DNA from: Artocarpus heterophyllus
Taxonomy: Eukaryota > Streptophyta > Magnoliopsida > Rosales > Moraceae
Reading direction: 5' to 3'
Assembly (NCBI GenBank): GCA_025403435.1
Contig: CM046338.1
Coordinates: 20,978,392-21,042,391, forward strand
DNA: 64,000 bases
Shown here: positions 47,341-59,435 of the stretch, in pieces
Numbering within the stretch: the first letter of the stretch is position 1
Layout: each line of letters opens with the position of its first letter
Program-made: the position numbers and the translations under genes
The notes under the pieces: generated by a model
The model's input: the letters and a program-made list of their open reading frames with translations, nothing else
Told to the model about the DNA's origin: nothing
Database searches by the model: none

Positions 47341-48900
47341 ATTTATATCTTACAAGTCTCATAGCTTCAGGTATGAGAACAATAGGTCCAAAAACTTTAC
47401 GCTTATTAAGCAAATTTAATTCAGCTTGTATAGCGTCTTTCCATTTAGACCAATCATGACTATTTTAACACTCTGCAATAGCTCTTATTTCAAGATCCTC
47501 ACTTTCAATGACACATGCCACTGAGTAAGAAAATATTTCATTAATATCCTCCATTTTATTCCAAGTCTACAATCCTCTTGTATTTACATAACCAATAGAG
47601 ATTTCATGATTTTCTAAACCTTTCAGGTTTTGGTCAACATCAAGAGTCTTTTGATTTGTCTCATTTTGCATTTCTTCTGGAACACATTCCTCTATACTAG
47701 GGTCATCATGCTTTTTAGCTCCTTTTCTCTTTCGAGGACTTTTATCTTTGGAACAGATTGGCCTACCATGCTTTAGGCCTACTGTAGACTCATGAGTGAC
47801 TATATTTTCGATTTGTTCTTTTGGTACTTCAATTCGAGCAGGAGCATTAGCATCTGATGTATGTGATGTATCACTCATTTTGTATCTGTGAATGCATCTG
47901 GGATTTGGATTTTGCTATGTTTTGTAAGTGCATAATCTTTTGCACTTCTAACTCACACTGTTTTGTGTGAGGATCAAGATGCAATAGAGACGACTCATAC
48001 CATATAATTTCTTTTTCCAACTGCTTCTTATTTCCCCATAATGTAGGAAAACTGCCTCATTAAAATGACAATCAGCAAAATATGCCGTAAAAACATCACT
48101 AGTTTGAGGCTCAAGGTATCTAATGATGAAAGGGATTTGTAACCGACATATATTCCTAGTCTTCTCTAGAGTCCCATCTTTGTGCGTTGTGATGGAACAA
48201 CCAAAAAACTTTATATGGGAAATATTTAGTTCTTGACCAAATGCTAGTTGTAATGGGGAATTTATGTTAAGCACTTCGCTTAATGAGAATTAATGTCGCA
48301 ACATGTAAGATTGCATGACCCCATATAGAAATAGGAAGCCTTATTCTCATTATTAATGGTCTAATAGTAAGCTGGAGGTGCATAATCAATGATTCAGCCA
48401 AAACATTTTGTGTATATACATGAGCAATAGGATGCTTAGCAATAATCCCAACAGACATACAATAATCATTGAAAGCTTGGGATGTAAATTCACAACATTA
48501 TCAAGTCTAACTTTCTTAATTGTATAATCAAGAAATTATGCTTGTAACTTGATTATTTGAGCTAGAAATCTCGCAAATGCCACATTATGAGTTGATAATA
48601 AACAAACATGTGACATAAAATATATGAATGGTCCATGCGGTGGGTGAATGGGCTCACATATATCACCTTGAATATGTTCAAGAAACATAGGTGATTCATT
48701 ATTAATTTTAACTAGTAAAGGTTTCAAAATCAGCTTTCTAAGAGAACAAGCTACACATGGACTTTTATTTGTTTAAAGGAACTTCTAGCCCTTCAATGAA
48801 TCTTCATGTGAGTTTTCAATAATTCTTTGCATTATTGATGAACCAGGATGACCCAGTCCGTCATGCCATAAGTTTAATACCTGGGGATCTTCCTTAACTA
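47341..48900 (-). pseudogene. Copia C integrase and linker (broken)
   Basis: 48727-48536 encodes the start of the core (FLEHIQGDICEPIHPPHGPF). 48458-48267 gives the Glu-containing part, with ESLIMHLQLTIRPLIMRI in the altered frame. 48274-47948 holds the C-terminal module: NINSPLQLAFGQELNISHIK and FFGCSITTHKDGTLEKTRNI. 47878-47567 is a basic linker (CSKDKSPRKRKGAKKHDD). Frameshifts near 48500 and 48270 break it. Confidence 0.83.
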
Positions 48901-50486
48901 CCATGTGTGATTCAATCATATTTAGCTATGTGTAATGCAGTCCCGAGGAAAGCTTTGGTAGTTTTCTAATCTTTATTTCTTTTTAGAAATCTGATTAGTA
49001 ATATACATATACTTTTTATTATCTTCAATAACAGACTGAATATTATATCCATGAAGGTATATGTCATTAAAACTCAACAAATTCCTTTTGGATTTTGGTG
49101 AAAACAAAGCATTACTTATAAAAAACTTTGTTCCATTTGGCAATATGAAGCTGGCTTTATCAATTCCTCCAATCAAGTTTATGGGAACTAATATTATATT
49201 ATAATTGCCTTTTTTGGTTTTAGTTCTAAGAAGTACTTTTTACTTTTAAGGATTCTGTGCATTGTACCACTATCTGATATGTAAATATCCCCATCATTAA
49301 TATTTAAATTTACTCCTTCATTAGTATAATCCATGTCAAGCTTCACATAAAATAGACAATTTAATAAGAATAAAGTTTCAAACACATTATTTAAAGAACA
49401 TTTTCTTCAATGAAACATAATACGAATACATCTAAAAACTACAAGTAAAATATAACATAGCATTACATTTACTAACTCGTTGTCACCAAGATCCTTGTCA
49501 ATAAAATCATCAGTAGAATCCGAAGCATCAAGGTGTGTTGAATCATCTAGAGGATCTAAATGTTCAACAAAATTTACTTCCTTTCCTTTCCCTAGTAGGG
49601 ATGCCTTATAAAGCTTACATAGATGCTCTAGTGTTCGACAAACTTGGGGCCATTGCCTTTTAGTACCACATCTATAGCACAAATCTTCAGAATTCCAGGA
49701 AGAATTTTTATGAACATTTTTTCCCTTTATCATGTCTTCCTTTATGATGCTTCTTTTGGATTGTGTAGTTTTGTGTAACGTAAAACTGCCTTAACTATGT
49801 CCCGAAATATGGCCATGACCACGACTACGTCCACGTCCACAGCCAAGACCATGACCGTGATTTTTTCCGCGTCCAAAATTTTCAATACATGTATCATTTG
49901 CTTTTGGAAATACTGTCGAACCTGTAAGACAAGACTAATGATTTTTTTATCAAAAGCTCATTGTTTTTCTTAGCTACCAAAAGAGAAGAAATTAGTTTAG
50001 AATATTTCTTAAAACCATGCAACTGGTATTGTTGTTGTAAGGGTATGTGGTATGTATGAAATGTGGAGTAAGTCTTTTCCAACATTTCTTTATCAATAAT
50101 TTTCTCTCTACAAAATGTCAACTGTGAAACTATTCTGAACATAGTAGAGTTATAATCAGTGACTTTTTTAAAATCTTAAAATTGTACAGCATTCCATTCA
50201 TCATGAGTTGTAGGAAGTATAACTTCCTTTTGATGATCAAATCTTTCTTTAAGATCCTTCATAATACACTTGGATTTTTCATAGTAAGATATTCACATTT
50301 TAGACCTTCATCAAGGTGTCTACAAAGGAAATCATTGCTTTTTCCTTATCTTGTGTGATGTGGTGTTGTTTTCTTTGATTAGAGACCCATTAATTCAAGA
50401 TGCATTTCTACATCAAGAATCCAAGGCATATAATTCTTTCCCATGATATCCAATACAATGAATTCAAGCTTTATGAGGTTTGACAT
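48901..50486 (-). pseudogene. Copia C gag and protease (broken)
   Basis: The start codon at 50484-50486 opens MSNLIKLEFIVLDIMGKNYM and then WILDVEMHLEL, the usual Gag opening of this copia group. The zinc knuckle at about 49680-49640 reads CYRCGTKRQWPQVCR, with Gln in place of the His of CX2CX4HX4C. The protease region lies at 49385-49194, with SDSGTMHRILKSKKYFLELK, and LPNGTKFFISNALFSPKSKR follows at about 49120. Stops break it in several places. Confidence 0.85.
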
Positions 50487-51406
50487 GGTGATAACTATAA
50501 GAAAATGTAAAAATAATTAGAATCATGACTTTATTTTTTCAAAGTGTAAGCACTACAAGCATTACATGTTATTGAAGTAAATAGCAATAATTAAAAGTGG
50601 AATAACTATAAGCATTATTGCTATAGTAAATAGTTATAATTCAACTGGGGATAAATTGGAAATAAGAAGAATAATTATTTGAATAATAACAGTAGTCATA
50701 AGAAATATTGTAACTATGTTAAACATTTTGTGAAAACTCTAATTATAGATAATTTCTGAGGAGATAAGATATTAAGTAGGATAATAAGTGATATATGAGA
50801 GTTATGAATTTACCAATTTATAGAATAAAAACTAGCCATTATTTAGTAGTTTTTTTTCTGTTGGAATGGTATTATAGCTTTTGGAATAGTATAAAGATGG
50901 TATTACCCTTGGTTAGTAATTTAAGAAAAATACAAAACTATAAATGATAATGATAGCATATAAACAAATACATAAACAATAACTAACTATAAAATTTAAG
51001 ATAAACAACATAGAGTTAAGAAATATATACATATATATGTGTAGGAATAATAATATGAATACGCCAATCTACTAAGTAAACCTTTCGAAGAGTGTATATG
51101 CAGAATATGTATAATGAACACGCCAATCTACTTGGTAAACCTTTCAAAGGTTGTATATATAGAAATGTATAATGGACATGCCAATCTACTAGGTAAACCT
51201 TTTAAGGGGTGTATATATAGAATACTGTTTGAGAAATTTATGATAATTTTTGTAATCACGCCACACTTATAATTAGGTGGCGAGCCTCCACCTTATAGAG
51301 ATGGTATTATACAAATATAGAAATAAGTGAAAGAGATTATATACCTTTACCTTTGCTTACGAGGGTAGAGACTTGAGTTAGAACAAGAGCATTCATGTTA
51401 ATAACA
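50487..51406 (-). other. Copia C leader with a 59-bp tandem repeat
   Basis: No coding region. Three tandem units of 58-59 bp start at 51062, 51121 and 51179 with cgccaatctact/tgccaatctact and gtaaaccttt. The primer site next to the LTR (minus strand tgttattaacatgaatgc after 51406) is not the standard ttggtatcagagc and may be a decayed internal-tRNA type. Confidence 0.7.
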
Positions 51407-51738
51407 TGTTATAAGAACTAAGAAATATAAAGGCAAAGTAAGAGATTTTAGGGAGAAAAAATATATGGAACTTTTTACTCTCAGATGATGCAAAAATGAA
51501 CAAGAGATTGGGGTATTTATAGGGAAATTTTCAGATGGTACAAGACCTATTACAGTACCCGTCATTGCTATAGTATCGTAGACTGCTACAGTGATTCCAG
51601 TCAACTATTGCTATGATAACTTCATCAGATTTGACTTTACTATTTATGCTGATGTCAGTGCTTACTTCAGCATGAATATATAGATCTCATTTTGGACATT
51701 GATTCGTGGTGGACATACATAATTGATTATTCATTACA
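51407..51738 (-). repeat. Copia C 5' LTR
   Basis: 332 bp, aligned with 45317-45661. TATAAATA on the minus strand is at 51514-51521. The outer end is TGTAATGAATAATC on the minus strand, one base changed from the 3' LTR start. Confidence 0.9.
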
Positions 51739-52179
51739 AATATATTTTGTGTTCACATTACATACATTTTGCATTCATGTGACATATTATTAGCCTGCAT
51801 ATCCCGTTAGTTATCATATCGTTTAACACTCAAGTCACAAAAATTTTTTAATATGACATTTAAATTCTTAACTCACATGAAATAACCGTTACATCCCTTA
51901 AACAAATTAGATAATTGTTTCTTGGGTAAGCCTATAAGTTATCTCTCAAGCCACAAGATAGCCATTGGCTATCCATTACAAAGTAGCAAGCATGCTTTTT
52001 TTCTTTTTATATGTCCAACTTAACAGGCTTTTGCGCAATCTATCTCCAATCCAACTACCAGATTGGAAACCTTACCTAAAATTTCTCTTACAAAGTCTTT
52101 ACACTTTTAGGATTAGTAGTATATGTTAGCAGTATTGCATATAATATGAAAAAATAAGCAAACAAGTTGTTATTAACAA
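51739..52179. other. Unassigned stretch
   Basis: AT-rich with no supported gene. It may include the end of the Copia D LTR, whose left border I cannot place. Confidence 0.4.
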
Positions 52180-53492
52180 AATATTACAAAAAGAAGATAC
52201 AAGTACAATGAAAAAACCTTCAACCGAATAAACACGGAATCTGGGACGTCGAGGCACATGAAACACATGTTTTCCTTAAAACAGATTCGCTCTCTCCTTG
52301 GGGGCTTGAGATCACATCGAGCAGTCTGTCTTTCAAGATACAATGACGATCAAGCAGGGACTTTGGCACCAAAAGTACTACTCCTATGAACCTGAATTGT
52401 AGCTTCCCTTTATCACCAGAGACCTAAAGCTTCTGAGAAAAACTTAAGCACCTAAGAACATTAGAGAGAGTGGAGAGAATTTCTAAATTGTTATGTATCT
52501 TAATTGCTTGAGAATGGCCTCCTTTTATAGGCTTACGAGAGGGGTGTTACAATGCATGAAAATAAGAGAATTAATCAGAAATTAATTCCAAAATAATGAG
52601 AAAAAAACTCAAAGGTTACAACCTTTGAATTCATGTTTAATTTGTCAATTTTTCTATCTAGATTCGTGCACCAATGTGTAGAAATCCAACAATCATATTG
52701 CCTATTCATATTCTAGAATGAATGCAAAACAACTCCAAATTTTAAGTTGGAAAAACAAATAAAAAAATTTACAAAATAGGACCTACGTGAGGGCAAGCCC
52801 AACGAGTCAGCATTCGCGTCGCCCACATCGTGCAGGCACACACATTAGGCCTTAACCCACTGGGCTGAATGATTTACATCCCTATGCATGTAAGAGAGCC
52901 TCGTGGGTACATGTTCTTACCCAAGAGCTATAATGCAAACCCATTTAAACTTCACCAATGCCTCAGTAAAACAGGATTCCAATTATTTTGTATACTTTCC
53001 AAAAAATAAATTCCAATGGGCATAGTTTGAGCATCAATTTCTCATTCACTCGATAACAATTTTGAGCGTGTAAATATATGATTTTGATCTCCTCACAACG
53101 AGAGCGCAACTCTACCAAGACCAGTCACATATACAAAGTGGGTCCTACTTTATATGGGCCTCAAAAAGGTTCATGACAATGCTTTATCAAACTATTTTCC
53201 ACCAATCACCCACATGAATGAAATTTGAATGAAGTCAAGGAAAAACAAAGACTCGATACAGTGATAGAGTTCTACGGTCAATACCTACATAAGATAGATA
53301 GGCGTTAACCCTTGAACCTTTCCTTACGAGAATATATTTACTTTACTGGCTGATCAATAGACGCAATGTCCTTGAACTATTCTGCTATTTGTATAGACAA
53401 TGATATAAATTTTTAGTTCTCATGGTATATTCATTTTGTCTGTGAACATCTACCTGACTCTATAAGAGTTTCTAAAGAATTGATCCCTAACA
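52180..53492 (-). repeat. Probable Copia D 3' LTR
   Basis: On the minus strand it begins TGTTAGGGATCAATTC at 53492, right after the purine tract cttcaaaggagaat (53493-53506). TATAAAA lies at 52523-52529 on the minus strand (cctataaaaggagg). A transcript-like R-U5 region follows. The inner border is uncertain because no second copy is seen. Confidence 0.6.
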
Positions 53493-53821
53493 ATTCTCCT
53501 TTGAAGCTGCCCCACTTCTCTTTCATATAGGTGATTTCTTAATTAGAGTAACTCGTATTACTCTGCTTGGATTCGCAATGCATCCAACGCATAAGACTCA
53601 TTAAAAGAAATAGCTTACCCTCACTTGTACTGGGTATCATTGTTTTCATCATAGGCATGGGTTGGGGGCTAACCCCCATAGTGATCCAACTTGGTTTATA
53701 TAGTTTGTTTGTCTCGTTAAACCTATATCTTGGGATCTCCAATCACCTACAGATTGGGTTTCCACTATTCGACCTAATATTTCATGAGCTTAAGTCCTAT
53801 TCCCCTCCATGATTTCTCAAC

Positions 53822-56375
53822 CTAATCTTTATTCAAACCTTTGGTCAACGGATCTACAATCTTCTCTTTTAACCATACATAGTCAACGATAATAATACAA
53901 GTTGAGATTAGTTGTTTGATAGTATTATATCGACAACGTATGTGTCTTGACTTACTGTTGTATAGGGCATTATGTGATCTACCGATAGCCAATTGGCTAT
54001 CACAACCTATACTTATTCCCGACATAGGTGTTGGCCATTCAAGAATATCCTCTAAGAAATGTCTAGCTATTCAGTCTCTTCACCATATTTATCTAAGGCT
54101 GCAAATTCAGATTATATCATGGATCTAGCTTAGAAGATTTCCATGACATTATTGCACCTCCTAAAGTGAATACATATCTACTGGTAGCTTTAGAATTGTA
54201 TATCAAATATCTAGCTTGCATCAAACTATCCTTCTAAAACAGCATGATCTCTAGTATAGTGTAGTAGTCACGAGTATATCGTAGGTACCTCGGTACTCTT
54301 ACAATTGCTTTCTAGTGATCAGCTCTTGGATTACTCGTGAATTTACTCAAACTACTTACAGTGTAGGCTATGTCTGGTCTTGCACAGCTTATCAAGTACA
54401 TTAGACTACCTATCACTCTACCCAAATCATTGTTGCTGAATTTGTCAAGTATCTTGTCCACATAGTGTGACTTACTCAATATGCAACCATCAGATGATCT
54501 TGTGATTTTGATCCCTAAAATTATATCAGCAGGTCCCATATCTTTCATGTCAAATCTTGTTGATTTGATCATTCAATAATTGCTTCTCATAATTAGTATG
54601 TCATCTACAAAAAGACAGAGCATAACATATCCATCTTCTGTATGTTTGACACAAACACACTTGTCACACTCGTTGATTTTAAACTCACTCATCAACATGA
54701 CACTGTCAAATTTCTCATGTTATTGTTTTGGTGCTTGCTTGAGTTCGTATAAGGACTTCACCAATTTACAAACTTTCTTTTCCTATCCTAGAGCTACATA
54801 ACCCTCGAGTTGTTCTAAGTAGATTTCTTCTTCAAGATCTCCATTAAGAGAGGCTGTCTTTATATCTATTTGATGGACTTACAAGATTTCACAGTGTGGC
54901 AATTGCTAATATCATCCTTATAGATGTTATTCTCATCACGAGGCAATAGATGTCAAAGTACTTCTCATTGTTTGTAACCTTTTATTACAAGCCTAGCCTT
55001 ACACTTGTCAATTGTTCCATTTGCCTTCACTTCTATTTGAAAATCCACTTAGAACCTAATGGTTTATTTCACAAAGGAAGATCCACTAACTCCTAAGTAT
55101 CATTCTGCAAAAATGGAATCAATCTCGCTCTTCATGGCCTCTATCGATAAAGGACCCTCAGTTAAGCTTACAACTTCTTTATATGTTTAAGATTCAACCT
55201 CTAAGTCAGAAATTCCAGTCCAATAGACTTTTCTGTCCTTATTCTTTTACTTCATCTAGGCTTTTCTTCTACCTCTTCAATTTCATTGTCTTGTTCTTGG
55301 TCCTGGCTATCTTCCTCAATAGTCTCAAGCATTTGTTTTGACGAACTAGGTTCATCTCCTCTAGACTTATAAGAAAATACAGTGCTCAAAGAATGAAGAA
55401 TTCCTAGACTCCATTATCATGTTCTTGTGAATGTTAGGGTTTTTAGACTCATATACAAGGAAATGATATGCACTACTATTATGTACATAGCCAATAAAGA
55501 TGTAATCAACTGTTTTAGGACCTATTCTTATCTTCTTTGACGTGTGTACCATTACTTTAGCAAGACATCCCCACACTTTCAAGTATTTGTAGGAAGGCTT
55601 CTTTCCCTTCAATAATTCATAAGGGGCCTTATCTACCTTCTTTTGGGGAATCTTATTTAAAAGGTAGTTAGCTGACGAAACGGCTTCCGGCACATATTCT
55701 ATGGCAATCTAGAACTTGTCAACGTTGAATTCATCATGTCCTTTAGGGTACAATTTTTGCATTATGCCACACCATTTGACTAAGGAGACTAAGGTGGCAT
55801 GACCTTGTGAAGAATTCCATGTTGTGAACAAAATTCACCAAATGATTCCACATATTCATCACTACGGTCACTTCTTCCAAACTTAATTTTTTTATTAAGT
55901 TGATTCTCAACTTTTTGCTTATAAAGGGCAAACTTTTCTATGGCTTCATCTTTGCTCTTTAGTAAAAACACATAGCATTATTTCATGCTATCATTGATGA
56001 AAATGACAAAATACTTGTTATCACCTGTAGTTTGAACAAATTTTAAGTCACATACATCAGTATGAATTAGATCAAATGGTTTAGTATTTCGTTCAATTGT
56101 TTGAAATAATGACCTCGTTAATTTTGCCTTTACACAAATTTTACACTTATGTTTAGAATCAATATGAAACGCGGGTATGTGATCCAAGTTAATTAATCTA
56201 TGCAATGTGTCATAATTAATATATCCTAGTCTACCATGCCATAAGTTAGAAGACTCAAGCATATAAATGGAAGAGTTGCTCATTTTATTCATAACATTGG
56301 GTTTTATAGCAATATCATTCATTTTCCACATGACACCTGGTATTGCCCAAAATGTTTCTTTAAACACAGACATAT
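53822..56375 (-). pseudogene. Copia D integrase, reverse transcriptase, RNase H (broken)
   Basis: 56373-55978 holds the GAG-pre-integrase box (ESSNLWHGRLGYINYDTLHR), a CKICVKAKLTRS zinc-binding part and the core start FDLIHTDVCDLKFVQTTGDN. 55931-55743 has the frame with VTVVMNMWNHL. 55693-55367 is the C-terminal module (LNKIPQKKVDKAPYELLKGK). Reverse transcriptase lies at 55080-54312, ending FDMKDMGPADIILGIKITRS and YLISCARPDIAYTVSSLSKF. RNase H ends at 54025-53822 with SRHIRCRYNTIKQLI and VDPLTKGLNKD. Many stops occur. Confidence 0.85.
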
Positions 56376-59300
56376 GTAGTCTAGAACGTTTATTGTATCC
56401 ATAGGAAGGTGGGTTTTTGAAAGGTTGAAAATTTCATGGTTGAAAAGACAATGGTGATTTTAACAAAATCTAAAAGAAAAAAAATTTTTAACAATTTTAA
56501 ATAAGACTTTAAAACATAAAATTAAAATTGTGAAGCTTTGAAAATCCTTTTTTATGTTTCATAACTGATACAGAATTTTAACTCTAATAATAATTATCTT
56601 AAAGCATTTGATTTATTATATCTTTTCATGTTAATAGCAAACACATTTACTATTTCTATGAGCCAACCTAAAGCGACAATATAGCAAGCTATAATGCAGC
56701 AAGGGTTTTTCTATAAAAACTAACAAAATAATCATCTCTCACTAATGATGTGGTGCACTAATTATAAAAATTATCACCATTGTCACTACAATTATAATTA
56801 ACATAATTTTAAAATTGAAAAGATAATAACAAAATAAAATTATTATATTTCAATGGAATAAATTTTTGTATTAATTTCGACGGAACCTCGTCTTATTAAA
56901 TAGTTTATGAATACATTATGTCATTCCTCTGTTGATAATAAATCAAGCATTACCAAGCATTTATTGTGCCAGTTCATATCTAAAACGCAACAAAAACTCA
57001 ACTTAATAAATAGGCATCATTCAATACTATAATATTAATTATACAACACAATTAAATTATATAAAGAAAGTATAACAGAATTTATGCAAGAATTGGACAA
57101 CATAACAATACTAACGATAATTACTAAAAACTTGAAAATATAATTTATTTCACAAAAATATAAGTGTTACAACACAGATATAAAGATAAAAACCATAACA
57201 ATGTACTATGAATACAAGCATCTCTCTGTCTCATCAGACTCTCTACACTAATTTAGATATTATTTTATTATTTTTGATAAGATCGGAGGAGAACTCTAAT
57301 GGTATCTCCTTCGAAAAGGAGATACTGTTGAGCTAAAAGCTCAATAGAGGAAGAAGAATTAGCCAAAAGGCTGTGGAATGGTGCTTTGAGAAGTAAGGGA
57401 GCTGGTATTTATAATGAAAAATTTTTACTATTAAACCATTTTTTAATATTATTTTTAGAGTAATTTGTATCGGTGGTCGTTCAACTCTTTAGTAGGTAAC
57501 ATTTTAGTCCTTTTTTTTTCTAATTTTAGTAAAATAACCTCTAAACTCTTAAAATCTTGACAATTGAAGGACTTTCCGTCAAAATGATCTTAAAACCTAA
57601 TAGAAACACACATGTGCCAGTCACGTGACCTAATTTTTGAAGGATATAATAGCAAAATTTCCTACTTTATATTTTTATAAATAAATAAAAGTAGGAAAAA
57701 ATATTCAAAATCATGAAATGACTCTATCTACGGCATTAAATGTAGGTCGTCTTCTCCAGTGGGCCAGTGAAGGAGACTGTTGCCGTCGTTGACTTCAGCT
57801 CCGTCATGAGCACTAGAGCTCGCAAGTGTTTGGAAATTCGTCAAGTCATTTGAGGGCAAAAAACAAACTGATTTTTAGAAATGGGTTCAGCTGAGTAGCT
57901 GGGCAAGGTGCTTTAGAGATGGGTTCGCGACTGGGCGGGTTCGCGATAGAGACGGGTTCATGTCTGGGCGGGGTTCGCGACGGAGAGGGTTTCGTGGCTT
58001 GGTGGCTTTCATGCCTGATATGGGTTCTGTTTCTCTCTCGGCCATTTTTGATTTACAGATTCCTCTCGCTGCCATTTTTGGAGGTCTAAAATTTAATGGT
58101 CTTTTTTATTTGAAAGAAATTTAATGGTGCTTATGATTTTTTGGAAATGGTAGAGGAATGATTTATTTTTATGGGTATGAACGAGGTTTGTTTGATTCAT
58201 TGTTGTGGAAAAGAATCAGAGCGGGCTCAAAATAGGGAGTGCTGAAAACTACAGCCGCCACCGTCGTTGTTGCCGGTAGTTAAATTTAGTACTACAACCA
58301 CAGCGCACGGTCGCATCCTCAGCTGCAATTCTCTCTACGACTGGATCCAGAGGAAAAAGATTTTTCAAGCCTAAAAGCGTTCCCTTGTCGCCGTCGAAAG
58401 TTTGGAAGGAAGACGCGGTTCCTACGACAATTGGATAACTGCTCCTTCTTTACCTATAACCTTCTTCGCAATTGTGATTATTTAAAGAAAAAAAAAAAGA
58501 ACTTTCTTTTAAGTGAAGCAAAAATTAGGCAATAAAAAACTTCAAAAAAAAAAAAAAGCGGCAAAAATGTTAAACAAGAAAGACCAAAATATTGATTTTA
58601 AAAAAAAAGAAAGAAGAAAACTCAAAATTCAAAGTAGCTATCTGCACTAATACCTAAAAGCGATGCTATTTTCCTGAACTTAAAGCTACAGTATTTTACA
58701 AGAACATATTCGATGGAACCGAATACGAGAAGAACTCAAAGCAGAGTCGTTACACAATCTCCCTTATGCCCCCACATCGAACACCATGGGTAGTGCATAA
58801 GCAGTGCACACTATTATAGATTTTCCAATTAAAAAAAAAAGCTTGTTTTTTTATTTTTTTTTTTGGTGTAAAAGTTAAGGGTATTTTTGTCTTTTCACTA
58901 AAAAGGATGGATAGGTGTATAATTTTGTGAGATATTTAACAAATTTTGATGAATTTTGATGGAAGGTCCTTCAATTGCTAAGGTTTTAAGAATTTAAGAA
59001 TTATTTTGCTAAAATTAAAAAAAGACAAATTAAAGTGTCATTTATTAAAGAATCAGAGACCATCAATACAAATTACTCCTATTTTTAATATTTTATTTAT
59101 TTATTTTTATTTTTTATATTTTTATATTTTTTTCTTTGTTTTAATCAACCTCCCCCTTCCAACTGATCAGAGAGTTGATTATAACTTTTATATATTTTTT
59201 TTCTTCTTCTCTACGTGTCTCAACTCAACAGTGTGCATGTTTTAGCATGTAATCCAGTGCTTTGCATGTACAAGACGGACTGACATGGGCCACAGGATCG

Positions 59301-59435
59301 CTAACCAAACACTAAAGGGATGGCTAAGATCACGCCAAGCTGAGCAAGACCAAGTGGGCTGAAGATGACCGTTGGATGGGTCATGGGTCAGTTAATCTGA
59401 CGGCTTGGAGGGCAGTTGCACGTCAAATCCCTTGT
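56376..59435 (-). repeat. Gypsy LTR III, copy 1 (5'-truncated, holds a Mutator-like element)
   Basis: On the minus strand the text matches the LTR II R-U5 (for example aattagtgcaccacatcat, and tatcaattgcaa-like text), with its end near 56376 next to Copia D. A TATA box lies at 57406-57413 on the minus strand. It is interrupted at 57457/59079 by the Mutator-like element and resumes to 59435, where it joins copy 2. Its own TGATGAG start and first 600 bp or so are missing. Confidence 0.8.
57458..59078. mobile_element. Mutator-like TIR element with GC-rich cargo
   Basis: The ends are inverted repeats of about 120 bp: the left end gagtaatttgtatcggtggt is mirrored by the right-end reverse complement gagtaatttgtattgatggt, and ctaattttagtaaaataacc by ttaattttagcaaaataatt. 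The flanks ttattttta (57449-57457) and ctattttta (59079-59087) are a 9-bp duplication with one mismatch. There is no transposase. The interior 57720-58440 is GC-richer than anything around it and contains repeated gggttcgcgac words; it may be captured host sequence. Long repeats plus a 9-bp duplication point to the Mutator superfamily. Confidence 0.75.

Larger units (their letters stand above)
45317..51738 (-). mobile_element. Copia C: complete but inactive Ty1/copia retrotransposon
   Basis: LTRs at 45317-45661 and 51407-51738 both have TGTTAT...ATAACA-like ends. The interior, read leftwards, has a leader, gag from 50486, protease, integrase, reverse transcriptase and RNase H ending about 45897, then a purine tract. 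The outer flanks are aatgc (left) and aatat (right), so a 5-bp duplication would have two mismatches. The LTRs differ visibly and the coding region is broken, so it is old. Confidence 0.9.

Noticed and set aside
57887..58075. Arg/Pro-rich minus-strand frame in the Mutator-like element
   Set aside because: It is low-complexity and made from gggttcgcgac repeats. There is not enough evidence to call a gene, so it is kept as part of the cargo finding.
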